From Channallabes apus (taxonomy: Eukaryota; Chordata; Actinopteri; Siluriformes; Clariidae), in contig CM060121.1 in assembly GCA_030522415.1 (NCBI GenBank), positions 3,896,476 through 3,960,475 of the forward strand: DNA of 64,000 nt, read 5' to 3'. The notes beneath the pieces were generated by a model. It did no database searches, had not been told where the DNA came from, and worked only from the letters and a program-made list of their open reading frames with translations. Positions within the stretch are counted from its first letter, which is position 1; the number at the start of each line of letters is the position of its first letter. A program made the translations under genes and the position numbers. Positions 22,121 through 33,472 of the stretch are shown one piece after another.

Positions 22121-22622
22121 ACTTCACTGGAAAAGCGAATGAAAAGAGTTTCCACCAGTCATTGCGTTTCACTGGAGCGTGGAAAAAATTGATTTATTAT
22201 CATTATTATCAAGGACAACATCATATTAATAGGACACAATAAATACAATTTTAATTTAATCAAGTAATCCTTAGTAATATATAGGCTAGTAATCTGTATA
22301 AATAAATAAATTTTTAATAAATACATCTCTGTGCATCCTGTAAATAAATCAACAAATTATACACATTTCAGTAGTATATGTTTTATAATATTTAATATTT
22401 AATGTCTGCAGTGTGAAATTTCCACTGCAGCAGCGGCAGGTATGTTACCATGGCTACGCACAGAGGAAGTGACATCTGCGCAGGTGACATTGAACTGTGT
22501 TTTAAATGATGGTATTTTGTTAAGGGACGTTCCCTTAATTGACATTGTTTGAACATACAGAAGGAGTAGGAAGTTCCGTGTAAAGTACACTTCAGAAGGG
22601 AACACAGCTTAAGAGTGCTAAT
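22121..22622. other. AT-rich spacer between minisatellite blocks
   Basis: This stretch does not carry the 36-bp unit. It contains AT-rich DNA and, near 22430-22620, more balanced unique sequence. No gene is recognised. A minus-strand open frame from the array runs into it only because the array happens to have no stops in one frame. Confidence 0.6.
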
Positions 22623-23594
22623 CCTATAGGCCACACCTCCTTCAATGGACCTGGAAAGCCTATAGGCCACACTTCCTTCACTGGACCTGGAAAGCCTATA
22701 GGCCACACCTCCTTCACTGAAACTGGAAAGCCTATAGGCCACACCTCCTTTACTGGACCTAGAAAGCCTATAAGCCACACCTCCTTCACTGGACCTGGAA
22801 AGCCTATAGGCCACACCTCCTTCACTGGACCTGGAAAGCCTATAAGCCACACCTCCTTCACTGGACCTGGAAAGCCTATAGGCCACACCTCCTTCACTGG
22901 ACCTGGAAAGCCTATAGGCCACACCTCCTTCACTGGACCTGGAAAGCCTATAGGCCACACCTCCTTCACTGGACCTGGAAAGCCTATAGGCCACACCTAC
23001 TTCACTGAAACTGGAAAGCCTATAGGCCACACCTCCTTCAATGGACCTGGAAAGCCTATAGGCCACACCTCCTTCACTAATATTGCTAAGCCTATAGGCC
23101 ACACCTCCTACACTAATATTGCTAAGCCTATAGGCCACACCTCCTACACTAATATTGCTAAGCCTATAGGCCACACCTCCTACACTAATATTGCTAAGCC
23201 TATAGGCCACACCTCCTACATTAATATTGCTAAGCCTATAGGCCACACCTCCTTCACTAATATTGATAAGCCTATAGGCCACACCTCCTTCACCAATATT
23301 GCTAAGCCTATAGGCCACACCTCCTTCACTAATATTGCTAAGCCAATAGGCCACACCTCCTTCACTAAGATCGCTAAGCCAATAGGCCACACCTCCTTCA
23401 TTGGGACTTGAAAACCTTTAGGTCACACCTCTTTCATTGGAACTGGTAAACGTATAGGCCACACCTCCTTTACAAAGGCTGCTAAGCCTAAAGGCCACAC
23501 CTCTTTCTCTAAGACTGGAAAACCTTTAGGCCACACCTCCTTCTTTGGGACTGGTGAGCGTGTAGGCCACACCTACGTTTTTATCATTTTTAAG
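22623..23594. repeat. 36-bp minisatellite, 27 units in exact register
   Basis: Units begin at 22623 and repeat every 36 bases without any insertion or deletion through 23594; a shifted, decayed unit follows near 23590-23625. The constant part is CCTATAGGCCACACCTCCTT. The variable part is CACTGGACCTGGAAAG in the first 12-13 units, mostly CACTAATATTGCTAAG in the next ten, and mixed forms in the last five. Because 36 is a multiple of 3, a minus-strand frame of 332 codons (GGVAYRLSRSSE-type 12-residue units) stays open. I regard that frame as a by-product. Confidence 0.95.
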
Positions 23595-23610
23595 CCACAC
23601 CTCCCTCACT

Positions 23611-25239
23611 CAGCACTGCCAGCAACAGAGAATATAAAAGTTCACAGTTCATTTGAAAAGAAATTAATTTGATATTATTCAAGTTCAGATGTTATTACTG
23701 AACAACTTTTTCAGCATGCTGAATCTGTGCTCCAGGGTTCGACTCAGACGCTTCTGCAATTCTCGCCTAACAAGCAGGTAGACTTGGCAGACAAATCATC
23801 TATTTGCAGCACATTAAGAGTGACACTGCTCCTTCACTCCTCCCCTCCTGTCACTCGTCTCTGCACACACTACATCCTTAATGATACATTGTCATGATCG
23901 CTGCTCAGAGTGGGAATTGCGTGGCTTGGGACAGACCGGTGCCTAGTTTTATATATATATATATACTGTATATATATATTTTTAAAAAAACTCTGTGTGG
24001 GAAATTCAATTCTTTTGAGAAAGTGTTGATTCGGTTATGGAGTTTGTAAAAAAAAAAAATAGGAAAGAAAAATAGAGTAATAGGGACATTTGGAGCCTTG
24101 GAGATTGAGATGTCAGGGAGATGAATGTTGCTCACTAACTTGAGCTTGTCATTTGTACAGCTATAATTGGTCACATTACTGCATGCATGATTGGCTATGA
24201 CAAGGAGATCAAATATTCATGCTCAGGAATATCGCAGATTATACAGCTGCTTTACCTGCACTTACATTCATATACGTGACTTATTCCCATGAGATGATCG
24301 TTACGTTTTTAACAACCTTTACCTCCAGCTTTGCTTAATTAATTTCCGCCGATATTCCTGACGACCAGACGGCCTCCTCATGATTCAAGCACCCGTCATG
24401 TGCGCACACAGAAATGTTCGATCAACATGACACGATCGATCTGCGCCATTTATATACACGGCCCGCGCATCCAGCTCTATCAGCCTGATAATCAGTCTTG
24501 CTGAGGATAATCTCATCACCCTGCATTTACATGCCTTAATTACGTGGCAGTACACAGCTAACATGCAACATCTCTCTCTTTCTTTCTCTTTTTGTTCTTT
24601 CTCTTTTCTCTCAACATCAAGACATATTGTTTGCAAAAACTTTTACAGAATTTTGATGATCGTTCCAGACAGCGTGAAACAAAATTTATTTTACGCAAAA
24701 AAGAGACGGAAAAGAAGCGGAAAAGAAAACCAATGTCAGTTTGCGACTTTGCCGGTGCGTGACCCCAACAGGTGCGGCGACAATAGCGCGTCACCGCTAA
24801 GCGCGATTAGTGTTGTACGCGTTCTGCTTTATTATCGAGCATCAATAAACCTAGGGGTTTCGGCAGCAGATTCGGCGCCGCAAACAGTGATAATTGAAAG
24901 AGACAACAGGTGATTATGATGACTTGTCAAGCAACAACAATCATAACCTGGTAATCATTTGAGGAAGTAAACAAAATTAGCCACCTGACACTCGCCGCCA
25001 TTTTGTTTCACGCTCAGAAGAAGGAAGCTTGAGGGGAAGCGATTTTTTATCAATGAGTGTGTGATGTGCATCAAAGCAATGCAGCTCTCATAAAAGGATG
25101 GCTTAATTCATATTTCCTGTCCAGATGGCTTTGTGCCACTGTGTAGGGTTGTGGGGTCCTGATGGCTATCTAGGGCTACCTTGACACACGTTCATACATC
25201 TAATCATACTCTACAATCAATGTGGAAACACCAGTCAGC
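23611..25239. other. Unique DNA; candidate conserved non-coding block at 24230-24560
   Basis: A (TA)n tract is at about 23948-23982. The segment 24230-24560 has evenly mixed composition, many ATTA/TAAT words (GCTTAATTAATTTCC, CTGATAATCAGTC, CCTTAATTACGTGG), and no repeat family, which is the texture of vertebrate conserved enhancers. No coding exon is recognised. Confidence 0.35.
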
Positions 25240-25563
25240 CTATAATAGTGTAGTGGTTAGCACTGTCGCCTTGAACCTCAGGGTCTGGGTTCGATTCCTG
25301 CCTCTGGGGGCATGGAGGTTGCATGTTCTCCCCATGTTTGGTGGATCTCCTCCTGGTGGTCCAGTTTCCTCAAACAGTCCAAAGACATGCAGATCAGGTT
25401 AATTGGCGTTCCTAAATTGCCCGTAGTGTCTTCATGTGCGTGTTAATGTTGACCTGGAGATCCTAGAGTAACCACAGTGGTGTAAAAATGGAGATACATA
25501 CAAAGGCCTCCATGGCCCCTAGTTGGACTACAGAAGTTCCTACAGTAGATGGATGGATGGATG
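25240..25563 (+). mobile_element. Diverged SINE-A variant with (GATG)n tail
   Basis: It has the GTGTAGTGGTTAGCACTGTC head and GGGTTCGATTCC B box. The 3' half contains CAAAGGCCTCCATGGCCCCT and AGTTGGACTACAGAAG in place of the usual end, followed by (GATG)n. The same 3' variant occurs at 29576-31406 and 56577-56815, so it is a distinct subfamily. Confidence 0.8.
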
Positions 25564-25570
25564 GAAGGAA

Positions 25571-25701
25571 TCTCTTTGGACTCTAGGAGGAAACCAGAGA
25601 ACCTGGAGGGAACCTACCAAGAGTGGAGCTACTGTAAGATCCAAACCCCCAGCACGAGGTGACAGCGCTAACCGCGCTAACCGCTAACCACCATGCTGCC
25701 T
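25571..25701 (-). mobile_element. SINE-A fragment in inverted orientation
   Basis: The body motif TTTGGACTCTAGGAGGAAAC and an antisense head (GACAGCGCTAACC, CCACCATGCTGCC) show a SINE-A piece placed tail to tail with the copy at 25240-25563. It lacks the 3' third. Confidence 0.65.
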
Positions 25702-26849
25702 GTGCTGTTTAAATGACTTCCTAAAATCAAGTTGGTAGCAGCAGTAAGACAAATCCTTTTTATTTTATTTTTTTATTTCCAGCTCATACTCAATGAACAA
25801 AGGTTCTGATTATGAGATGACAGAAATGTGTTTTTGCAGGTCTGATTATTCTGATCACGCGCACGCAGCCATGCAGGAATGACTCGGCCGTGCGACTCCT
25901 CTGAGCTGTGAATCACGACTCTCTCTCTCCCTCTCTATTTCCTGAGAAATATTCTGTCATTTTGGCTGCTACTTGTGTTGTTTATGCTGTGCACTGAGTT
26001 CGTCACTACTTTCTGCAGCCGGGAAAGTACAGACGGACCGGACAGCAAGGTTGTTTTTTTTTTTTTTAATGAACGATTATTAATTGTTGCAGGTTTTCTT
26101 ATGGAGATAAGGCAGTAAAACAGCTGCGCTCGCCCCTGTGTGTGTGTGTATGTGTGTGTGTGTGTGTGTATGTGTGAATACTGAGATCGTAAATCACCTG
26201 TCAGGTCAATCGACTTCGGATTTGACAAATATTTTAAGAAAAGATGGAGAGCGAAAAACTGCAAGATTTGTTATTGTGTTCTTGTATGCAATATATTGTA
26301 CTAAGTATGAACAGTTTGGCAGCAAAATGAGTTAAGTCCATTTTTGCAGTTTTGAGAAAAATGATTTGAGCAAAAAAAAAAGTAAATAAAGAAGCATTGC
26401 AAACCAATAGAGAATGTTTTCTTTGAGTCACAAAATGAGTGTTAAAAAGCGCAAATGGCAAAATATTTATTTAAAATCGTTTGTCCTATATTAAAGTGAA
26501 TTTTGTGTGATTTCGCAAAACGCTATTAATCCACCTCGCACAGTTTTATGGACAAATCAGCATGCGATTGTGTTTGTTTTTATTTAAGTCTGCATATTAG
26601 TATCAAAGATATGTCGGGTAAGTTCTCATATATGCTTTGATTGTGATTTTGTAGTGGTTTAAACAGAAAGTAGTGGCAACGAATAAGATAAAGGGGGGGG
26701 GGGGATGTGTTATTTTGTTGCACACAAAACCTTTTAATTACAGAGATCATTTAAGATCATGAGATCATCATCATGGAAAATTTCTCTCAATCGTGAGATC
26801 CTGGAAACAAGTTATCTGTTGATTTTCAAGGGTCATGCGTTTCAGAAAT
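25702..26849. other. Unique AT-rich DNA with GT and G tracts
   Basis: A GT repeat lies at about 26136-26176, poly-T at about 26053-26067 and a G run at 26693-26704. No gene is recognised. Confidence 0.6.
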
Positions 26850-27173
26850 AACTCATTCAGCCATCACTCATCCACCTAATCCTGGTCTTGGGGACCCGGA
26901 GTCCATCCCAGGAATCCCAGGGCATGAGGCACCCCAGGAAACCCAATCCACCGTAGGGCACACACACATTTAAACACTGGAAATGCCAGTCAGACTAATC
27001 TGCATGTCTTAGGACTGTGGGAGGAAACCAGAGGACCCCGAGAAAACCCACCAAGCACAAAGAAAGCATGTAAACCTCATACACACAAAGGCGGGAACTG
27101 AACCTGGCCGGGATCGAACCTGGACCCAAGAGGTGCAAGGCCACAGTGCAACAACTAAACCACCGTGTCGCCG
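26850..27173 (-). mobile_element. Old, diverged SINE-A copy
   Basis: Recognisable pieces include CCACCTAATCCTGG, CGGAGTCCATCCCAGGA, GACTGTGGGAGGAAACC and the antisense head (ACCACCGTGTCGCC). Many substitutions relative to the young copies. Confidence 0.8.
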
Positions 27174-27814
27174 ATCATGAGACATATTATTTTAAAAATA
27201 CTGGATATAAACATATACAGTACACAAATCCTTCAACAGCCTTCTCTTCTACAAGTTTCAGTTTCACTTTTGTGCTCGACAGTGGGTGGCTGTCATGGTT
27301 AAGGTATACACTATATTTTGCACTCAAATCGCTTACGCATCTTTTAAGTATTTAAGTATCTTTTTCATATTATTTTTGTAATATCTACAAGTGCATCGAT
27401 TGGGAAGATAAACAGAAGCTTTGCACTGCACTCTAACTTGACCTCAGTACCCACATCAGCTTTGTTCAGGCTATAACTCTAAAGTGTTGGAACAACATCC
27501 AGAACCGCATCAGGTCGCATTCCACAGATCCAAGCGAGGACGTTAAACGACATGTCTTGTTCATTCCTGCTGAAGTGACTGCAATGACAGTAACATTCTG
27601 TTACAGGATGTAAGAAATGTTTTTTTTTTTTCTCGGCTCCAACATTCTCTAAAAATTCACTAAACCATCAATTAAACAGCAGGTGCTGTGTTGAACAGGA
27701 CGTAGTTTCTCTTCATCGATCATGTGACAAACGTAGTGACACGATTGCATCATGACAACGTATTATTGAGTTAAAAGTTTTGTTATAGACAACGTTTGGA
27801 GTTAGAGAATGAGA

Positions 27815-28130
27815 CAAGTGGCGTTCAAGTCAAACCGGGACTTTTATATTGGGCAGAATATCAGAACACAGTAAAAGTGACCTTTATTTCTCTATATACA
27901 GTAATCCCCTCCTACACTAATGCACTTATCCCAGTGTTTCACTAGTGCTTGGACAGCATTAAGACAGAAAGTTTCTCGGTTTGCAGTAGGCAGGATTTTC
28001 ATTCATGAGCCCTTTTTAAAACTTTTGGACCGAATGAGAAAAAAGTCAATTTGCTGTCAAACTGTTCATATAAAGGGTGTGTACGGAACGTCTTACCTCT
28101 CTAAAAGGAACGCTTTAATCAGTTATCATT
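27815..28130 (-). mobile_element. Mariner-like fragment (terminal repeat plus transposase end)
   Basis: It starts with GTTCAAGTCAAACCGGGACT, the terminal repeat of the mariner-like family at 32617-33470. Downstream come CCAGTGTTTCACTAGTGC and the codons corresponding to the transposase C-terminus on the minus strand (ALVKHWDKC-like region, broken). The opposite end is not identifiable. Confidence 0.65.
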
Positions 28131-28395
28131 ATAAATAATGCACTCTTATCATAGTTCTCAAGCATGATTTGAAGAACTATAAGTCCAAAAAGTGTTTATT
28201 TATTTATTAAGAGCAATAATAAATGATGAAACAGTCGGACGGTTCGGCCAGGTATTTTTCAACTTAAGGCAAAATCCAATATTACAGTCCAAAGGTCAAA
28301 AAATCCATCTGCAAAAGCAGTGGGAGATGTTAGATGGTAGAAACATACTGTAGAAAGGCTGAATTTAAAAAAAGAAGTAAACAAAGCAGAGAAGG

Positions 28396-28655
28396 GCAGC
28401 ACAGTGGCGTCGTGGCGAGCACTGTCGCCTTGCACCTCCGGGGTCTGGGTTCGATTCCCGCCTCGTGGTCTGTGTGCTTGGTAAGTTTCCTCCTGGTACT
28501 CCGGTTTCCTCCAACAGTCCAAAGACATGCAGGTTAGATCACAAATTTCCTGTAGTGTGTGTGTATGTGTGTGCCAGGGTGTGCCGCGCCTTGTGCCCTG
28601 GGATAGGATCCAGGCCCCCCACGACACTATAAACAGCATAAAGCGGTATAGATGA
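28396..28655 (+). mobile_element. SINE-A copy, moderately diverged
   Basis: Head GGCAGCACAGTGGCGTCGTG, B box CTGGGTTCGATTCCCG, body CAGTCCAAAGACATGCAGG, and the end CATAAAGCGGTATAGATGATG. A short deletion removes part of the region after the B box. Confidence 0.85.
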
Positions 28656-29221
28656 TGAAGTAAAACAGAGAAACAAATGACTCGGGATTACAAGGACAAT
28701 ATTTTCCACAGTGCCTTTTTTTTCCTTTTAATTTGTGAGTAATAAGGACTTGTTAGGAAAGCATGGTAATCAGGTACATGTTGCAGTCAGCTAGTTGATG
28801 AGGCTGTAATGGACAAGTCGCTGTCATCAGGCAGCACGGTGAATGATTCATTGAAGAATTTCAGAGAGGGTTTTTTTTTTTTTTTTCTTTTTGCACCAAG
28901 CACACCACGAGGAAAATGTGTCTTTTATACAGACTAAAGGAAGTTGCCTTTCTATGCTGCATGAGGCATGAGCTATAGTAGCATGATTGGTTTATTCACA
29001 GTCCCTGGCTTTATTTAAAAAAATAAATAAATAAATAAAAACACACACACATAGCGGCCTACTATTTAGAATGCTGCCTATATACCCTTTTCCCTTTCAA
29101 TCCGTTCTATCCTTTCCCGCCTCCCTCTTCCATTTCCCTCTCATGAAGCTAATAAGAAGGACGATGCAGTCGACTATGCGAAAGTCATCTGTGCTGAAAA
29201 TTTTACTCGTGGAAATGTAAA
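28656..29221. other. Unique DNA, nothing recognised
   Basis: A poly-T run is at about 28870-28886 and a (AAAT)n(CA)n stretch at about 29018-29051. No gene or transposon end is seen. Confidence 0.6.
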
Positions 29222-29415
29222 TCTGTAGCGTGTTATAATTTTCCCTTTACACTTGGGAGATGCTCTTATCCAGAGTGACTCACGTTATCTCATTAGACAT
29301 TTGAGCAGATGAGAGTCAAGGGCCCAACAGGGGCAACTTTGTGATTGTGGGGTTTAAACCTGGGACCTTCTAAACCGTAGTCCAATGCCTTAACCACTAA
29401 ACTACCTACTACATC
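29222..29415 (-). mobile_element. Second-type tRNA-headed SINE, reverse orientation
   Basis: It reads TACACTTGGGAGATGCTCTT and ATCCAGAGTGACTCACG, then AAGGGCCCAACAGGGGCAAC, TTAAACCTGGGACCTTC and CCTTAACCACTAAACTACC. On the minus strand the last part is a tRNA-like head with A and B boxes. It belongs to the family whose 3' end is at 10018-10131. Confidence 0.75.
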
Positions 29416-29799
29416 TGTTCCAGCATGTGAGCTCCATGTACTGTACACATGGTGTGTCAGTGTTGGATTGGAAGAACACCACGACACTATGGAACACCTT
29501 GAAGTGAAATATATATGGATATATGGTATTATAAGCAATCGAATTAGAGAATTAAGAATCGCTGAGGAATAGACTGGCAGCACGGTGGCTTACTGGTTAG
29601 AACTGTCACCTTGTACCCCCAGCTTGGGGTCTGTGTGCATGGAGGTTGCATGTTTCCTCTGGGTACTCCGGATTCCTCCCACAGGTTTCCTCCAAAGACA
29701 TGCAGATTAGGCTGTTGGGCACTCCAAAATACCCTGTAGCATGTGAATGCACGTGTCAATGCTAACCCGAGGTCCTACCAAGGTCGTAAAATGGGAATA

Positions 29800-31328
29800 C
29801 AAACCGGATTCCAAAAAAGTTGGGACACTAAACAAATTGTGAATAAAAACTGAATGCAATGATGTGGAAATGGCAAATATCAATATTTTATTCAGAATAG
29901 AACATAGATGACAGATCAAAAGTTTAATCCGAGAAAATGTATCATTTTAAAGGAAAAATATGTTGATTCCAAATTTCACGGTGTCAACAAATCCCAAAAA
30001 AGTTGGGACAAGTAGCAATAAGAGGCTGGAAAAAGTCAATTTGAGCATAAGGAAGAGTAATTATGTTAATTGGCAACATGATTGGGTATAAAAAGAGCTC
30101 CTCAGAGTGGCAGTGTCTCTCAGAAGCCAAGATGGGTAGAGGATCACCAATTCCCACAATGTTGCGCAGAAAGATCAGAAAGGTGTTACCCAGCAAAAAA
30201 TTGCAAAGACTTTGCAGTTATCATCATCAACTGTGGATAATATCATCCGAAGATTCAGAGAATCTGGAACAATCTCTGTGCGTAAGGGTCAAGGGCGTAA
30301 AACCATACTGGATACCCGTGATCTCCGGGCCCTTAAACGACACTGCACCACAAACAGGAATGCTACTGTAAAGGAAATCACAGAATGGGCTCAGGAATAC
30401 TTCCAGAAACCATCGTCAGTGAACACAATCCACCGTGCCATCCGCCGTTGCCAGCTGAAACTCTACAGTGCAAAGAAGAAGCCATTTCTAAGCAAGATCC
30501 ACAAGCACAGGCGTTTTCATTGGGCCAGGGATCATTTAAAATGGAGTGTGGCAAAATGGAAGACTGTTCTGTGGTCAGACGAGTCACTAATCGAAGTTCT
30601 TGTTGGAAATGTGGGACGCCATGTCATCCGGACCAAAGAGGACAAGGACAACCCAAGTTGTCATCAACGCTCAGTTCAGAAGCCTGCGTCTCTGATGGTA
30701 TGGGGTTGCATGAGTGCGTGTGGCATGGGCAGCTTGCATGTCTGGAAAGGCACCATCAATGCAGAAAAATATATTCAGCTTCTAGAACAACATATGCTCC
30801 CATCCAGACGTCATCTCTTTCAGGGAAGACCCTGCATTTTTCAACAAGATAATGCCAGACCACATTCTGCATCAATCACAACATCATGGCTGCGTAGGAG
30901 AAGGATCCGGGTACTGAAATGGCCAGTCTGCAGTCCAGATCTTTCCCCTATAGAGAACATTTGGCGCATCATAAAGAGGAAGGTGCGACAAAGAATGGGA
31001 GAAGAATGGGAGAACATTCCTGTTTCTAAACTTGAGAAACTGGTCTCCTCGGTCCCCAGACGTCTGTTGAGTGTTGTAAGAAGAAGGGGAGATGCCACAC
31101 AGTGGTGAAAATGGCCTTGTCCCAACTTTTTTGGGATTTGTTGACACCATGACATTTTGATTCACCATATTTTTCCCTTAAAATTATACATTTTCTCAGT
31201 TTAAACTTTTGTTCCATGATTTATGTTCTATTCTGAATAAAATATTGACATTTGCCATCTCCACATCATTGCATTCAGCTTTTATTCACAATTTGTTTAG
31301 TGTCCCAACTTTTTTGGAATCCGGTTTG
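29800..31328 (+). mobile_element. Nearly complete Tc1/mariner transposon (1529 bp)
   Basis: The ends are long inverted repeats that start CAAACCGGATTCCAAAAAAG and finish with the complementary TTTTTTGGAATCCGGTTTG, with inner copies of CCCAAAAAAGTTGGGAC near 29995 and 31125. TA lies at both borders (29798-29799 and 31329-31330). The terminal repeats are about 200 bases or more. It contains one transposase gene with a single visible frameshift. Confidence 0.92.
30132..31108 (+). pseudogene. Tc1-like transposase, one N-terminal frameshift
   Basis: Translation from the ATG at 30132 gives MGRGSPIPTMLRRKI, then a shift of frame at about 30165-30180 leads into DQKGVTQQKIAKTLQLSSST (first helix-turn-helix). 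From the in-frame ATG at 30212 the remaining 298 codons are open. They hold the second DNA-binding region (residues 40-90), the first catalytic Asp in WSDES (about residue 123), the second in FQQDNARPH (about 213) and Glu in SPDLSPIENIW (about 248). That is a DD34E spacing, normal for Tc1-like enzymes. The enzyme would cut and paste its element at TA sites in the nucleus. Only the shift is an obvious lesion, so this is a recently inactive copy; point replacements cannot be judged by eye. Confidence 0.88.
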
Positions 31329-31406
31329 TAAATTCAATGGTCACCACTGGCCTCCACAGTCCCTAGTTGGACTATAGAGGTTCTTATACTGTATGAATGG
31401 ATGGAT

Positions 31407-32616
31407 ATACAGTAGTATAGTATAGACTGCATTAAAAACATCTACCAATAAGCCGAAATGATTTATAAAAACATGCTCACTCTTCATTCGTCATGTCGAT
31501 TTTTAAATCCCACCAGGCCACAGGACCATTTATAGTTTTAGGCATAACAGTAATTTCCTGAAGTGTGCTTTGATGTTTCATTTGAATCACAGGTGAGAGT
31601 AATTTATTACTGCAGGATCGGCTGTTTTTTTATTTTTTTTCCTTCCCCTATTTTTTACTTTTTTCAACTGGACACCTGTTAAACTGCAGTCACCTGGCAA
31701 CCACACCACAAGAAACCCTCGAGTCGGGCTGCGATTTTTATTTCCAGTTCATTTTCGCAATCTGGTGAAGCAGATGTGGACCGCAGAGAGCCGTGGTAAA
31801 CGTCTGGCCAGAGGACGCCAGCTCTGCCGGGCGTGTTAATCAGAAAAACCCAGGTTTCGTCTGGAAAATTCCACCTGACCATAACCGAGAGAGAGCATTG
31901 GCTTTTTTGTTTGTAACTGCTTTTTGTTTTGAGTCCAACACTCAGAGTTCAGCTTGTCCACTTTTTTTTTTCCCAACTTTAAAGTCATGAAATTTTACAG
32001 GCCCATCTGGTGTGTGATTCATACTGTATGTGCTGCTACGTCTGGTACTTAACACTCTATTTTCTTCTAGTCATATAAGGAAAGGTAACTAATGAATGTT
32101 TTAACCTTTTTGTTGTTTCGTGATTTGTCACTAAAAAAACCTGGATGCATAAGACCTAATTGAAGTTCTGACTTAATTAAACTTGCTTAAGTTTATTCCC
32201 TGAAAAGAACCTTTATACATTAAAGCACTGTATGATGTAAATAATCCAGGAAAGTAAGACCCTTTACTGTAGGTTTAATTTGACCCTGCACGCTCAGCCA
32301 TGAGTAGACATTGTTAACATGAACATAATCAATCCCGTTTACACTTTCCAAAGATTTGTGCATTATTGCAAAAAAAAATAATTTTCTACAATTTACGACA
32401 TTCAAAGCTTTCAGAGCATCAGGAAACCATTTCAGAAAGGGCATAAGGGCATAAAAGGTCGTAAGGAAAATACAAGTCTTAAACTTCCAATGTTTGTTAA
32501 TTAAACTATTACTTAACCACTTACGTAAGGACTAAAACTCTGGCAGGTATACTGTTATAATTAAATAATTAATAATCACTCCCTTTAAGGAAGTAAAGTT
32601 ACTGGATACCATTGTA
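31407..32616. other. Unique AT-rich DNA, nothing recognised
   Basis: Apart from AT-rich runs there is no repeat family or gene that I can support. Confidence 0.6.
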
Positions 32617-32652
32617 CAAGGGGGGTTCAGGTCAAACCGGGACTGTGAGAGT

Positions 32653-32770
32653 GGCGGCACGGTGGCATCGTGGTTAGCAGATTAGACATGGACTGGCACC
32701 CTGTCCGGGGTGTACCCCACCCACCACTAGTGCCCTAAATTCTCTGAGATAGGCTCCAGTTGCTCCAGTG
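32653..32770 (+). mobile_element. Internally deleted SINE-A inside a mariner element
   Basis: The copy has the GGCGGCACGGTGGCATCGTG head and the 3' segment GGCACCCTGTCCGGGGTGTA to GAGATAGGCTCCAG. The middle, including the B box and the body, is missing. Confidence 0.8.
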
Positions 32771-33070
32771 AGTTATCAGAGTGAAAACTCCCTTTATTTC
32801 TTTTTATAATCCCCTGATACACTAATATACTTATCCAAGCATTTCACTAGTGCTTGGAAACCATCGAAGGGTTTTCTTAGAACGCCGGAGCCATGATTGG
32901 ACTGCCTGCATCACATCTGAAGCACTGGCCTCCCAGGAACTCCATTAATCAAGCAGATACAATATGTAGAAGCATTAATACAGTATGTGGAAGTGGTGTT
33001 GGTGAGTGATCGTGTGCACAAATTTGTCGATTTTCAAAGATCAGGCGTTTCACTTTCTGAATGTTTACAG

Positions 33071-33240
33071 CAGTGGTTTCCAACCTGTCCTGTTTTCTCT
33101 GCTCCCGAGCACACCTGATTCAACTAATCAGATAATTACAGTAACAGCCTTTTCTGAACAGAGGTGGGTGTGGTGGAGCAGGGGAACACTAAAGTGTGCA
33201 GCGCAGGTGTTCCTCCCGGTTCAGGTTTGGGAAATGCTGG
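33071..33240. mobile_element. Short hAT-type MITE inside a mariner element
   Basis: It starts CAGTGGTTTCCAACCTGTCC and ends GGTTTGGGAAATGCTG. ACACCTGATTCAACTAATCA is inside, as in a common fish MITE. The 8-bp flanks GTTTACAG and GTTAACAA agree at six positions, as expected for an old hAT insertion. Confidence 0.7.
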
Positions 33241-33472
33241 TTAACAAGGACGAATGCAATGGGCTTTGAGCCACCTCGGGCGGGATCGTCATTCAGAGAC
33301 ATAACGTACTGTATGGCCTTCTTTAGAACATTGGCACCGTTCAAATGTTGTACCGCGGCTAAGAGTCTCATCACTGTACTGTGCTTAAAGTCTTCTGTAC
33401 ATGTCAATCACATTTACCCCTTCATTCACCAGAAATTTCACAGGTCCCGGTTTGACTTGAACACCCCTTGTA

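Larger units (their letters stand above)
29576..31406 (+). mobile_element. SINE-A variant interrupted by a Tc1 transposon
   Basis: The SINE occupies 29576-29797 and resumes at 31331-31406 with TGGCCTCCACAGTCCCTAGT and a GGACTATAGAGGTTC end, matching the 3' variant at 25240-25563. Between the parts sits the Tc1 element 29800-31328, so the SINE was there first. Confidence 0.85.
32617..33470 (-). mobile_element. Non-autonomous mariner-like element with two nested insertions
   Basis: The inverted ends are CAAGGGGGGTTCAGGTCAAA (left) and GGTTTGACTTGAACACCCCT with TG (right), each bordered by TA (32615-32616, 33471-33472). The minus strand carries scraps of a mariner transposase C-terminus with stops. 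A shortened SINE-A (32653-32770) and a hAT MITE (33071-33240) lie inside. Copies of the same family are at 8975-11210, 27815-28130 and 62258-62668. Confidence 0.85.

Noticed and set aside
22392..23390. 332-codon minus-strand ORF as a real repeat protein
   Set aside because: It exists because 36 is divisible by three and one frame lacks stops. No promoter, and two other frames of the array are open as well.
22623..23594. CRISPR-like pattern (constant 20-24 bases plus variable part every 36 bases)
   Set aside because: The variable parts fall into two classes and are not unique spacers; the genome is a vertebrate. It is a minisatellite.
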